64,000 bases of DNA. Origin: Solea solea (taxonomy: Eukaryota > Chordata > Actinopteri > Pleuronectiformes > Soleidae). The stretch lies in assembly GCF_958295425.1 (NCBI RefSeq), contig NC_081149.1, positions 16,498,090 through 16,562,089 on the forward strand, in the 5' to 3' direction. A program made the translations under genes and the position numbers. Shown piece after piece: positions 13,001 to 24,650 of the stretch; position 1 is the stretch's first letter, and every line of letters begins with the position of its first letter. The notes under the pieces were generated by a model that saw nothing but the letters and a program-made list of their open reading frames with translations, did not search any database and was not told the origin of the DNA.

Positions 13001-14034
13001 TCACCCTTTTTGCCCTTACCATCTAAACAGGTGGCGCAGCTCCCGCTGGCAGTGAGTGACGGCCGCTGGCATCACATCTGCATCACCTGGACAACCAGAG
13101 ATGGCTTCTGGGAGGCGTACCAGGACGGGGAGCGTCTGGGCACCGGTGACAACCTGGCCCCCTGGCACCCAATTAAACCTGGAGGGGTAATCATCCTTGG
13201 CCAGGAGCAGGTGGGAGCAGTAAAGAAGCTTGGGTGTTAGAGAACAGGTTTTTGTGTGTGTGTGTGTGTGTGTGAGTGTCAGTACGACCTGTGTATTCTC
13301 TCCCCTGAGCCCCGAGCCAGAGGCACAGAGCAGAAAACACAGGAGAGCGGGCAGAGAGACTCTTCTCACGCCATCGCGGCCTTTTCACTCTTACCTCATT
13401 CATACTTCTGCAGAACTGTACCTTTATTCCCTTGGGAATTGCAGAAGCAGGGTTATTCTGACGCTTAGTTTCATGGCAGTTCCATGTGTGCTTTAAGAAA
13501 TGTGCGGTGACGTCAGCGCCAGCTCCACAGGGAGCAAGTTTCTCGTACTTGAATTCGCTCGGAGCCCAAGGTGCTCTGTGCTGCTTTGAGTTTCAGTCAC
13601 ACACAAGGTGAGATTTCTTCAAATTGCACAATGGCGGCGGTTGCGCAACACTTTGATGCGTTAAAGTCGCAGTACACTGACACGTATCCAGCGTCGTTTG
13701 GCCGACTGATGAAAATCAAATAGAATTGATTCATTTTTCATTCACTTCTGTTTACATTTTTTCCCCCTTCAGAAGTAAACTTTCATCTTCTGCTCTCTTC
13801 TTAAAGGACATAGTCGGTGGCCGCTTCGACGCCACGCAGGCCTTCGTGGGGGAGATGAGCCAGTTCAACATGTGGGACCGTGTCCTGAGGCCTGTGGACA
13901 TCGTGGGTCTAGCCAACTGCTCGGCTTACATGCCTGGCAATGTGGTCCCTTGGATTGACGCTAACGTGGAAGTGTTTGGCGGTGCAAGTAAAGCAGCCCT
14001 GGAGATTTGTGAAGATCGTGCTTTTGATTCCTAA
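6590..14034 (+). CDS. nptx2: neuronal pentraxin 2, complete, 5 coding exons, 449 aa
   Basis: Secreted synaptic pentraxin. The family multimerises through N-terminal coiled coils and clusters AMPA-type glutamate receptors at excitatory synapses. Exons: 6590-7039, 9093-9339, 10545-10789, 13031-13210 and 13807-14034; all introns are GT-AG and together they give 1350 nt in frame. Visible parts: signal peptide (about residues 1-19), N-terminal cysteines C29 and C40, Q/E/L-rich heptad regions (about 58-90 and 173-232), potential N-glycosylation sites at N160, N207 and N411, and the pentraxin domain from about 237 to the end. That domain carries the signature H-x-C-x-T-W-x-T at 329-336 and calcium-type residues E373-Q374-D375 with E390/Q393. 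Length and five-exon structure fit the NPTX family. The paralogue is chosen as nptx2 rather than nptx1 because baiap2l1 and bri3 follow; a/b teleost duplicates cannot be told apart here. The start is the first in-frame ATG, directly before the signal peptide. Confidence 0.93.
8410..8825. repeat. candidate dispersed repeat of unknown class
   Basis: An A/G-rich block beginning near 'gaggacccagatgcacgaag' and continuing through a run of short purine-rich segments to 'aacacgggacatgac'. It resembles a repeat type that I associate with many fish introns. No terminal repeats, duplication or coding capacity could be recognised, so the class and exact ends are uncertain. Confidence 0.4.
8874..9041. 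repeat. compound TATC/TACC/TACA and CA simple repeat
   Basis: Imperfect tetranucleotide runs (ctat, ctac, cata) end in a pure CA tract at about 9019-9041. The tract sits in the branch-point/polypyrimidine neighbourhood of nptx2 exon 2. Confidence 0.85.
9093..9339 (+). CDS. nptx2: nptx2 coding exon 2
   Basis: Codons 151-232 plus one base. It encodes the N-V-S glycosylation site (160-162), the second coiled coil with L-L-R-K-V-A-E-L-E, and the N-E-T site (207-209). The acceptor is ctccgcag and the donor is gtaagc. A second AG at 9114-9115 would break the frame, which fixes the acceptor at 9092. Confidence 0.9.
10545..10789 (+). CDS. nptx2: nptx2 coding exon 3
   Basis: It completes the split codon S233 and starts the pentraxin domain (A-F-K-S-P-E-D-F-K). 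The highly conserved stretch S-P-G-I-G-T-P-F-S-Y through G-N-N-P-I-E-L-L follows. The acceptor is ctctcag and the donor gtcagt. The phase at the end is 0. Confidence 0.93.
10790..13030 (+). other. nptx2: nptx2 intron 3
   Basis: A 2.24-kb GT-AG intron. It is mostly unique-looking sequence with a purine-rich patch at about 11520-11700 and short A runs near 12750. A near-consensus CRE (TGACGTCC) occurs around 11293. No coding content is recognised. Confidence 0.7.
13031..13210 (+). CDS. nptx2: nptx2 coding exon 4
   Basis: Codons 315-374, carrying the pentraxin signature H-I-C-I-T-W-T-T and the A-P-W-H-P-I-K-P-G-G block. It ends G-Q-E-Q, the first part of the calcium site, before the donor gtggga. 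A GT repeat (about 13253-13275) begins 42 bases into the following intron. Confidence 0.93.
13508..13515. promoter_or_regulatory. nptx2: perfect palindromic CRE motif in nptx2 intron 4
   Basis: The octamer TGACGTCA, the full consensus for CREB/ATF proteins, is present once. It is an exact match, but function is not shown by sequence. Confidence 0.3.
13807..14034 (+). CDS. nptx2: nptx2 coding exon 5 with stop
   Basis: Codons 375-449 and TAA at 14032-14034. It starts with D-I-V-G-G-R-F-D-A-T-Q, completing the calcium site. It includes N-C-S (411-413) and M-P-G-N, and closes with the family's F-G-G-A-S-K and a cysteine-containing tail (I-C-E-D). Confidence 0.93.
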   Translation, partial: DIVGGRFDATQAFVGEMSQFNMWDRVLRPVDIVGLANCSAYMPGNVVPWIDANVEVFGGASKAALEICEDRAFDS

Positions 14035-14604
14035 AGGATCTTACATAAGGAATCCAGTATGGTCACTGGGATTCAGAAGCAAAGTATTCTGACTGTTGAG
14101 TTGCTTCTGTCAAATCCCAGAGGAAGGCGGTATCTGCAATCATCTTTACATATTTATATGTTTGCCTGTGTAGTTTATTGGGCTCACATCTCGATGTGTC
14201 TATCCAAATTAAATCCTAAAGACATTACATGAACGGTGACGACGTGACATGCTGTCCTTCTGTGTTCCCTCCTCAGTCGATCGGCTCTCTTTCAACTCCT
14301 CTCTGAAAACTGCTCTTTTTCGTTGCAATCCACACACACACACACACACGCTGACAATGCTGCACTGTATCTGTGGTGCATGTGCGCTCAAACAGACTTT
14401 GATGCACTACGGCGCGCGGCGCTCGTGAGGTACAGGGCACAGTACATGCTGTGAGCTTCCTCACTGTATGAGGAGCAGCGAGACATCAAACCCGCACGTG
14501 GAGCGAAATGAGATGGATGCTCACGAGTTCAAACAGACCAGCAGGCGCATCCCTTGCACTGCTGGTTGTTTTGAGGCATCCCAACAGACAAGATTGTCTA
14601 ACAT

Positions 14605-14605
<1 letters not shown>

Positions 14606-14667
<62 letters not shown>
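14606..14667. repeat. (GT)n microsatellite, about 62 bp
   Basis: A pure alternating GT tract, the longest dinucleotide array of this type in the window. On the nptx2 sense strand it would read as (UG)n in RNA. Confidence 0.95.
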
Positions 14668-14668
<1 letters not shown>

Positions 14669-14736
14669 ATGAGGCTAACTGGTGAATGGAAAAGTCCAGT
14701 TCAGGAATGACGGCACATGCTTTCTCTTAACACACA

Positions 14737-14761
14737 GGGGGCTGGGGGTGGGGGAGGGGGG
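14737..14761 (+). other. G-quadruplex motif
   Basis: Four runs of 5, 5, 5 and 6 guanines are separated by loops of 2, 1 and 1 bases, on the same strand as nptx2 and about 700 bases past its stop codon. Short loops and runs of five G are features of very stable quadruplexes. Its presence in the mature mRNA depends on the unproven 3' UTR end. Confidence 0.7.
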
Positions 14762-17700
14762 CGGTTATCAAAACAAATCAATGCAGCGTGATGTGACATT
14801 ACGCAAGAGTGTGTGTGTGTGTGTGTGTTCATGTTCATATGGCTTGTCGTGCGTGTGAAAGGACCAGAGATTATAAGGGAGGGAGGACATTTTCAATCTT
14901 GTAAATCTATGCCTAATACCCCCCCCCCCCGAGCAGCTGCCATATCCCAGCTTTATAGATGGGGTGGCTCTGTTCAGGTTAATAGCAGTATCGGACAGCT
15001 GCCCAGCACTGAGCTGTGGATGCCAGCCGAGTGCCCAGTGAGAGCAGGGACTGCGCGTGAACCTTCAAGGACATTCCTTAATTCCTTATCTGGGGTTGTA
15101 ATTATCTGCGTTAATGAACGAGCTTAGCGGTGAGCGGCCCCCAGATCCACCGCTGCTTCCGTTGATAGCGTTTGTCATAATCAGTGGAATTTAGAGGAGA
15201 GTCAAAAACGAGAGCTGCACTCTGTAGACATTGTGAATGTCGCCGTCAAATGCACTTTGATGCCGGTTGCCTCTCACTAAAAGAGTTTATCTTGATTCAT
15301 GGATATGATATATTTTTTTGAAAGAAATGGGAAATCAAGTAATTGAGGAACCACTTAGTAAATAAAAAGTGACGGCTTTGCAGGCTTAAGTTTCTGTCAG
15401 TGCTTGATGTAACGGTAGATATTTTTTATATACTGTGCAGAACACTGAAAACAAAGCTTTTTGACATAAAAGTGGAAAAAAAAAAAAAAGACAAAAGAGC
15501 TTCTTCTCTGTCCTGCTTGTGAACTCCTTCCTCCTTAATGGTATAAGAGCCATTTAAAAACATTTGAATTAGGAATGACGGGTGCTGGACAGTATAGAAT
15601 GTTTTACTCAAAGCACTTGAATATGTCAACATGTTGTAATTGTTGCTCTTTTGAGAGTCTGTTCAAAATGTTTTCATGTAAAATCCGCAAAAAGGTTTTG
15701 TACCTGTAGCAAGTGTATTTTTCCTCATTTTATTCCCATTAGCGACACATTATGTAAAAAATGCAGAAGTACTTAAAAAAAAAAAGAAAGAAAGAAGAAG
15801 CTTTGTTTAAATGATGAATGGCCTTTTGTGAGAACCATATGTGCTTTTGCTTGTGCACAGTTTGTATCTTTTGAGAGGCGAAAGAAAAGGAAAAAAAAAA
15901 CCTCTTCATACTGGAGCGCTCGTTTATATGTCGCACCTTTCTGCCATGTGAAAGTCCTTCTCTCGCCCAGACACAGAGTCAAAGGTGTGGCAATTAACGC
16001 GGCCACTCGGTAAATGCGCCGCTGTGGTGATGTGAGTGTAACCCTGCCGAGGTCATGCAGCGCTCGTCACTTCAAACTTAAAAGCTGTGATAGAGATTAA
16101 AGCTTTGCTATTTTAAATGCAACACTCACACACCTTTTTTTTTTTTTTTGTGATTGTATATCATATTTGTATGAGCAGCCATAATACACACCGAAGGATG
16201 TGTCCTCTCGCCGGGGCACTGTAATGCTGTCGACAGTGGAGAAATCCTCCGGACTGGCAGACGTCCAGGTGGAAATGAAAAGGAGAGAAAAAAATAAAAA
16301 ATAAAAAATAAATCGGCCCATGTGGATTATGGGAGCTGCTACAATGTAGGACACTGTGAGCTTTCTCCATTCTCCTCCACACTGTGTGACGGGGGAGGGG
16401 GGGGGGGGCGTCCAACAGACTACTAACAATGTCACAAGTAACAATGTGCAAAATGTGATGATGATTTCATTTCATTTCTCAATTTGACATTGTATCACGA
16501 CCATAACCATGTGCATCTGTTTCTCCAATACAAAGCTATTAAAGGAAATATTTAATAGTTTAAGAACACTTTGAAGAATCTTCTCAGAAGTTTTTTTTGG
16601 TTTTTCCGCTTCGATGAAAGAACGACTCGTCCAACAGTACAGTTATTTAAGCCCATTTTTTTGGGAGAGGAGAAATGATGGGCAGCGACAGATGTTTGTG
16701 CCGGAGCTGATGATAAATTGATTACTGCTATTACGTCATCCCCTCTGCTTTAATTGTGACCGTTCTCCCTCAGGTTGGTTGGAAGACAAATTACCTTTCA
16801 GAGGGTGTCACATGGCACTAATGAAATCTAACCGAGACGGGGAACGGAAGTGAAAACATGTTGCAATGTTACAGTTGTCATCTGTCTCTGTGACAGTGGT
16901 ATGATTCAACAGGGGGGGGTGAACGCTGCATCGCTGCACGTGTGCGTGTGACAGAAAGCAGCACTTTGTGGGGTTCTGGCTCCGAGGAGATATGTTCCAG
17001 TTATTGTTTTGCTCCCACCGTGGCAAAGTTTGAGAGGGAGATTTCCCATGAGCAAGTGCTACAGCTACCAATGTAATGATAGCATCACTAAAACGAAAAT
17101 TACCTATTCAGTGGTGTTGCCAGCTTTCCCTTATGATATATCTTTCCACACGACTGGATACAGTGACATTGACGTATTGTTTTTTATAAAGCTTTCCTTC
17201 ATATCCACACACTGCTCTCTGGATCATCTGACTCTCTCTCTCTCTCTCTGCATCGCCCAGTATTAAAAGTCTGTGAAAATCACATAATTAAAATCTAATT
17301 ACACTGACTGTATTCGATTGTCTCTGGATACACGTACGGCTCTGCAAGGGGGAGGCAGAAGTAATGTACCATTCTGCTCCTAGCACCCTCTCTTTTCGCA
17401 CACCGGGTCCCTATGGAGCCCTCAAGAACGAGCGCTGTATAAAGATTGTGAGGAAAACAAGTTTCAGTATTGAGTCTGGAGAAGTCCTTTGGCGTAGTGA
17501 TTAAAGCTTGATGGAGGAGAAGCCTGTGCAGAAGGCAGTGCTCTCTGAGGCAACCGAAAAACTGCAGTTTTTTTGGATGTCACAGACTATAAGAGAGACC
17601 CGCAAACCCCCTTCAGCCTGTATATCGCTGCCTTTATGAAATTATGCATCAAAAAGCGTTCTACTCTGTTCCCATCGTTGGCTCTGTCTGGCAGCCATTT

Positions 17701-18674
17701 CCAAATTAGCCACAGAAGTGTACTCACTTTTCAGCCTCGGTTTGTGCAAAGACGATACGTTGCCTCCACTGGATCAAACATAATCAGGTTACTAATATTC
17801 ACTTATTGTGGGAGGGGAAATGACCACTGTGACTCAGACGATATCGGCTTCGCTTTCTCTTTTTTTTTCTTTTTTTTTATGTTCAGCGGGCCGAGCAATG
17901 AAACGTTTGTGGAAACGAAAATAAAAAACGGTAAAGGCTGAAGATGAAGAAATAAATGAATCCGCACAGGGGGAGGAAACAGCTTCTTTATGACAGTTTG
18001 TAATTCCATCCCTCTGAAGATCAAGGAGGCAGTGAATTCTAAATGAATATATTCAATCAAACCACATTCTGTTTTTTTTTTTCTTAAGAAGAGCAGGGAT
18101 GTTTAAATCTGTCACTCCTTAATGCTTCATGTCGGCATATAAAGTGTTTAACCTGAGCAGAGTATGCTCTAAATGGCTTTGTCTGATCCCACATCTTGTT
18201 GTCTATTTCCACGGGGGGGTGTGAAGTATTCCTGCAGGGACCATTTACATTCGTTCAGGATTTCTGCAAAAGAAACTTTAATCATAAATCTGAAAGACAG
18301 GCAGAGATTTATAATTTTCTGCCTGCAAAGATGAGAGCTTAAATCTCTCTCACCTCCTTAAATCATGAACCTGTGTGGACTGCAAATTTAAGCCATCAAC
18401 CGTGTGCTTCTCTGGCTACAAATCTCTCACTGTGCTTCAGCCACGGTGCTCCGTTATTTGCCCCCAAACATCTGTGTTCCCCGGTGGACAAAATAAAACA
18501 GGTCGACTCTGAAATGATACTGTCTGTCTACCCGTTTCTTCACTTGATACGGATGATACCTCACCATGCTGGTGTTACTGGGGGATTATGTGGCATATGT
18601 CATAATATATAGTGCAATAATCTCCACTACCACTTGTTACAGTGACAAAGAGTGACTGGAAATATTCATAAGCA

Positions 18675-18745
18675 ACACCGTGGTGTGGTAGATAAAAGTG
18701 CCTCACAGCAACAAGATCATATAGGTTCAAGTCTCAGCTCGACTG
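18675..18745 (+). mobile_element. tRNA-derived SINE head, relic
   Basis: An A-box-like stretch (tggtgtggtagataa) is followed about 35 bases later by a B-box-like ggttcaagtctc, the spacing of a tRNA-type internal RNA polymerase III promoter. It does not fold into a usable tRNA and is most simply a SINE fragment. Confidence 0.5.
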
Positions 18746-20037
18746 CTGTTTTCTCCTCTAACTAGAATTTAGGTGTGAATGTCCAGTGCGCGCCCTTCCT
18801 CGCACCCACTGTCAGCTGTCGGTTTCAGCACCTCTGCTGATCCCGGATGGGAAGTCGCGAGATATGTTGGTAATAGGCTGATTTTGTTACCTTGGCACGG
18901 GTGTTTTTTATTTCCTTCCATTGCCTTTGTTTTTCTACTGAGCCACGATAAGTGGCTGCCGGCTGCCACCTTTTATTAACAGTATATGCGCGAGCGTGTT
19001 ATTCTCTAAAGCTCTGAAAGAAAGCCTGTTTTCTGAAATGACGCACGACAACACAGTCAAGGTACAAGAGCAGACACTGAAGTCAAAACATTTCACATGG
19101 GTTTTAAAGGTCCATAAAAACGTAAAAAAATAGTTATAAGGATTTTATTTTATGTCTCCAAGATGCTATCTGGGCGAAGCAGGTTCAAAAATGAGATAAA
19201 ATCACATTAAAATCACAATAAAATCAGTTCTTGACTGGAGATTAGACACAGTAAGTCATCACTTCATTATCTGATGTTGACCGGTTGGGACAGACTTCCA
19301 TAGTCGCCCCGGTGATATGAGACTCTTTGAGATCCCGTTATCTCTGTGGAATATAATCAGATGTCGGTGGCTCGCCTTGCCCCACTGGGGCTGTGGATAA
19401 GTGTATTATCTGCATCATTCCACTACTGCTAACAAAGTCGCTTCCTACCTAGAAGATGAACCCGCCCCCTCCCTTCAACCCACCCACAGAGCATACACAC
19501 CGCTGCCAGTGTGATTAAGCCGTGCTCTCTACTGACATTAGCAGATCATGTGGTTTTCATCAGGAAAAGGGATCTTGGGGACATAAATCCATTTTTGTAC
19601 GTGTGTGTGTGTGTGTGCGTGTGTGTGTGAGAGGATATAAATCCACAGAGGCCCTATTTATAGATCCCACGTGGCTGCTTACTATGAATATGAATTTCCT
19701 GTTCCCACTGTCTGGAAATAAGCCCATCCTGCGTTGGATTGAGCTACAGAGTCCGTGTTTATTTATTTATTTATTTTCTTGGTTAAGAGGCTACAGGTTG
19801 ATGGCGGCAGATGGCTGAACATGGCTGAGTTCATGTTCAGAGAGTGGGTTAAAAGAAAACAATTCTTTGACCCTTTGACACTGAGGGAGAGGATGTGTGT
19901 GTGTGTGTGCCCGAGAGGCAGCCGAGATTGACTTTGCTGCCGAGATCAGGATCGTCATGCTATGCATGTATTCTAGGATGGATCTGGATGCTACAAGGCC
20001 CGAGAGGGTGCTGGGCGTCTCCTGTGTGTGCATGTAC

Positions 20038-20232
20038 CGACATTTATATCTCTGAGGTCCATTTTTGACCTTATGAGGACATTTTGTCTGGGGCTTTTTC
20101 GGGGGTTAAGACCTTGTTTTAGGGTTAAGGTTATCAGGTTTAGGGTAAGGGTTGGGGAATGCATTGTCTATGATGTGTCCCCAATAATTTATATATATGT
20201 ATATAACAAGTGTGTGTGTGTGTGTGTGTGTG
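20038..20232 (+). repeat. dispersed GGTTAAGACC/TTAGGGTTA-type repeat ending in AT and GT tracts
   Basis: Recognisable pieces are 'gaggacattttgtc', 'gggggttaagacc' and 'ttttagggttaagg', followed by an AT run and a (GT)n tail (about 20210-20234). This composition is typical of a family of fish repeats linked to CA/GT microsatellites. Related fragments appear near 39690-39740 and 63745-63900. The TTAGGG-like words are part of the repeat, not a telomere. Confidence 0.55.
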
Positions 20233-23200
20233 TGCCTGCTCTGTAAGTTATTTGTCCATGAGCCTCTGAATGAAGGAAGAGTTACATAATCTAATGTGTT
20301 AGCCTTGTATGAATGGCACATGAGACTGTTGCATAATCAAGATCGTATTATGAAAGCCAACAAGAAGGATATGAAGTTACGATAAGTTACGGATAGACTT
20401 TCAGGTTGTTCACAGTACACTACTACACATTAAGTACAAGCAAGACACGGAAGACACCATTTTAACTTACCGATAACATTTCCAGCTCTGGATGAAATCC
20501 AGCTGCATATGAATATAAACTTCAGAAGTTTGTTGTTATGACCCCAGGGGTCATAAAAAGTACTTTCTGTGTCTTGTGTCTGTCTCTCCCATGCTTGTGA
20601 GTGTGTGTGTGTGTGTGTGTGTGATGGGCTGCCGTTGTACATGGTGGATGGATGTGTTGAGGTGACTCCCGGGAGCTGATCGGTCCTGCGCCTATGGAAG
20701 CCAGATTATCCCAGCTACAGAGAACTCCCCTTGAACCGTTCACCGACAGACTGCCAGCGGACATCGTGTTTAAACTTTAAAAGAGTTTGTTTTGTGTGCT
20801 GCTGGTGGGAAAAAGGGAGTCTCTTTTTTTTCTTTCTTCGAGTTTTCCCCTAGGCCTGGATGTAATATTTATGCTGAAACTCATTATGGCTGTTGTTTTC
20901 TTGCTCTGATGCAGCTTCGTGAAGACATTTGCGCGCTCACTGTCTTTCCAAGAAAAAAGTAAGCTACGAACATTTCCGACTATCTCTTGGCGGGGGGTAT
21001 TGTAACACCCTGGAATTGTACCTGCTGAAATCCAACACATTGTTCCAAATGTGCATTTGTACACTTTTATTTTGGGATCCGTTTAACAAAGACGTCGTAA
21101 CAGGTTAAGCTGCGCGCGTTGGGGGGTGACTGTGGGCAGATTTTGCAACCATGAGACATGGCTTCGTGCTATGCCAGGCAAAGTGGCTGCTGGCTGTAGC
21201 TTCAAATGCGACGTTTAATTTAGCTTCTCTTATCACACGTGTACAAAAATAAAACTTGATATACAACTGCATTATTGCCACTGACTTCCACGGATCAAAT
21301 CAGTGCCTGCCTGGGAAGCATTTCAGAGTCCGTGTAAATATGTGTCCACCTAAACCTGAGTTATACATGAATGTATAATGAGCTTAAGAGAAATGCACAG
21401 GCACGCTTTGTTAACAGCCCGCGACTCTGTGTACACAAAGATGCTCTTTACTCTCTCGCTGAACTACGACTTTGTTAGATGCTGCTTCATCATTTCAGCT
21501 CAACTTTGGCAGTACTCACTGGTTGCTCTCGTCTCTATCTGACAGTTGTCCTCGGGGACCGTGAGACCAGCTGGGTGTGCTGCTCATATAAATATATTGT
21601 CCGTGCCCTATATGCCGCAAGTAGAAAAAAAAAGAAAACACATGAAATGGCAGGCTGAGACACAAACAGTACAAAGGCTCTCGCTGATTTGATTCAAATG
21701 CTGTCGATTCAAAGGGATTAGGAAGGTGTAATTAACGCCGAAGCAAACCTGGAGTATTTAGGTGAGATGCTGTGATGACAGTAATAGAGCATATTTGTGC
21801 GTCAAGGTCCATGTTCCATAAATGCAGAGCTTAGAAGCTCATTCAGACACTATCTGTGGACCGATATATATCAGTCAGTGCCAATGCTTTCACAACTTTG
21901 AGATGTTGGGTGTGTGATCTAAAAATGCCTGGATTCCACAAGGAGCGCTGCGTAAACACAGTGATTATGAGATCAATGTTTATGTTAATGAGGCAGGAGC
22001 TGTTTGGGACTTCAAGTGGCAATATGCACCCCGACTATGGCTGGAGGCTGCTGCGTACAGCCTTCAACTCGGTCTCCTTTGAGGAAAGAGGTTGAGATCT
22101 GTGGCACTGTCAACATTTTACTCATTAGCCCAAGAGTTCAAGAGAAGGTGATTTGTTTGCCCTGAATAAAAGGGGGATGTGCCATATTTATAACTACAGG
22201 GCCTGTTTGTTGTTACCTTCTTTGATTTCCATCACTACTCAGTGCCTTTCTTCCATCGCAAATAGAAAACTAAAGACATGCTGTATAGTAGGCCTTGGGT
22301 TTGATCCGAAATTCCAGAATCATAACCAATAAATAAATCATACAACTGCTCCACTAAGCACAGGCTGCACACACTGCAGTGATCACGTGAGTTATATGGA
22401 CTTGTTTTAAGATTACAGAAGCTAGTTAATACGGATTAGCAGAGATGGGAGTAAGTCAAATATGCAAGTTTTAACCTTAAGCCTGAGGTCTCAAGTAAGT
22501 TCCGTAGTCTTTCTTTCAAGAATCCCGTCCCTGCTTCAAATCAAGCAAGTTAGTCATCGATGAAGACGATTTCCCAGATATTCCACGCTGAAGAAAATAG
22601 CCAGTTTATACTGTAACAGAAACACTGTGTTACTGTATTACTTATGTAAATATCCCATATTAGTATTGGTGTTGTTACTGTATCAGACATGACAAAGTGG
22701 TATTAACCCATCCCTAATAAGTCTATACAATACATCCCAGTTTTGACCAGAACTCAGTCTTACAAAGGCAAACACATGGATAAACAAAACGCGGGTTGGT
22801 GTTGATCCAGGGATCCTGGCTGCTCTGTTTACTGACTGGGAGTGTTTATATACATGGCCCGACATGGCAGACCCAATGAGATGTGGTGCCCGACATCAAC
22901 TCTGTTATTACATTTTCACACACTGCTGACCGCAATATCATCGAGAGCAAACACTCACCGCTGTGTACCCTCGGGTTCCCAGACTTGTGTGTGTGTTTGC
23001 ATGACGCTGCATAGTGAGATACGGTGATCTGGTTAGAACTCTGGTGAAATTATTTTCCACTTCTAACGCCAGCGGTAGTCTTTTGATTTATTTTTTCTTC
23101 CAAGCGTGAAGTCAACCCAGGTCAGCCTCCTGGTCCCCAGGAAGATAAGTTATTCAAAGAAAATCTCGCTCACCTTGAGGAGAGTTCTTATTAGACACGA

Positions 23201-23736
23201 GTGGAAAGTAAACGGCAAAAAAGTATATGTTGGAGTTACAATCATCCTCATACTCATGGCAGTGTTCAAAATCTCACAATATCAAATACTCAAGATCGAA
23301 AACAACAACGTGACAACAATAGCGACAATGCAGACTCATGACATGAATGACGCACACCCACACACACACATATATGGCCAGTTACGCATTACAGAAATGT
23401 CACTATAATTCAAACAATAATAAACTACATTATCAATTACACAAGTTAGAATTTAAAATTAAATTAGACTGACCGCTCACTTGTTGAAGAGTGCACAAAC
23501 CAGTGCACCGCTTGCTTCAAATCAACCAATGAGAAGCACTCTGGGTCCCTGAACTTCTGGCCCCACTGCTGAAACTGAAGCGTGCGCTGTACACGCGCAT
23601 GCACGCGCAGCAGTTCAGCAATACACAACACTGGGAGGATATCTCGGCCGGGCCCCACCGACCGGAAACAGAGGATGCGCAGCATCCGGCACAACCTATT
23701 CACATACAACTACACGATGTGTCTACAGTAGAAATT

Positions 23737-23750
23737 GCGCCCTCTGGTGG
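23737..23750 (-). promoter_or_regulatory. candidate CTCF binding motif
   Basis: The 14-mer GCGCCCTCTGGTGG is an exact match to the reverse complement of the core CTCF consensus (CCASYAGRKGGCRS). It lies in the nptx2-baiap2l1 intergenic region, within a locally GC-rich block (23580-23790). Confidence 0.45.
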
Positions 23751-24606
23751 GACACGGCCCCACCGGCTCTTAATGCAAAGACGCCGCTGGTGAGGAATAA
23801 TAAAATGCTTGTTTTTATCTGTCTGTAGGCCTCTGGCTCACTGTTTTTGTTATTATTTAAATCTTTGTAATGAAGTAAATTATTTTCTTAATCAATTCTT
23901 TGAAGCAAAAAATAAATCCAAATTTGTCAATCACAAGTGAAAAAAGGTTGACCATTTTAAGATCATTTCAGTAAGATGTGAAGTTTTTGCTTTCCAAAGA
24001 AACTGCGGTCCTTTCAGCCTCCTCCAGGCACCGTCACATCGCCTCTTCAACTTTTTTTTAACTTGAGACTGACATTTCTGAGGTTTCTGGGATTAACACA
24101 GCGCCGCTCCACAAAAGCTGCAGAAACTTTCTGTATCCATCACGATGAGTCTGTCAAAGCTCAGTGTCTGGTGCCGACTCATGATTTGTACCACGAACAC
24201 TGCGACACTGAAGAAAGTTGCTGCATATGTAATGGATAATGATTCACTCAAGGTCTCAAATACGTGCTGACTTTCTTCACTATGTGCCCTGCACCCGTGG
24301 CAGTCGCTTTATTGAAGCAGCGCAGCTTCACAACAACAAGACCCACTTGTACTTCTTTAACTTCCTGCTAAAACCGTTGCTTCTAATCCAATGCTGTAGA
24401 AGAATTAGCTGCTAAGCTTTAGGCCATTGGCTTCCTATTGGAGCTACTGTAGATTTATGGTCTTTTTTTTGGTGAAAGTAATGAGCACCACGAGCGCTGA
24501 ACCTCAGTCTCTTACACTGTGGGTCATTGTGTTGTGTTCTCTAAGGAAGTTTGCATCTTTATCCTGTTCGGATTTATTGTATGGCCCTTGAGTCTGAAAA
24601 TAAAGC

Positions 24607-24608
<2 letters not shown>

Positions 24609-24650
<42 letters not shown>
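24609..24650. repeat. (TCTA)n microsatellite
   Basis: About ten perfect ctat units, following an aataaag-like word. Confidence 0.95.

Larger units (their letters stand above)
14035..15380 (+). other. nptx2: nptx2 probable 3' UTR
   Basis: The limit is inferred. The first clear AATAAA after the stop is at 15361-15366; an earlier ATTAAA at about 14206 is weaker. A 1.35-kb UTR would be reasonable for this family. It would contain a long GT tract (14606-14667), a G-quadruplex motif (14737-14761) and a second GT tract (14809-14827). Confidence 0.45.

Noticed and set aside
15030..15130. Possible conserved enhancer (TAATTA-type words) downstream of nptx2
   Set aside because: Short homeodomain-like words are common; without an alignment there is no support for conservation.
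20101..20155. TTAGGG-like words as an interstitial telomere
   Set aside because: There is no tandem TTAGGG array; the words belong to a GGTTAAGACC-type dispersed repeat.
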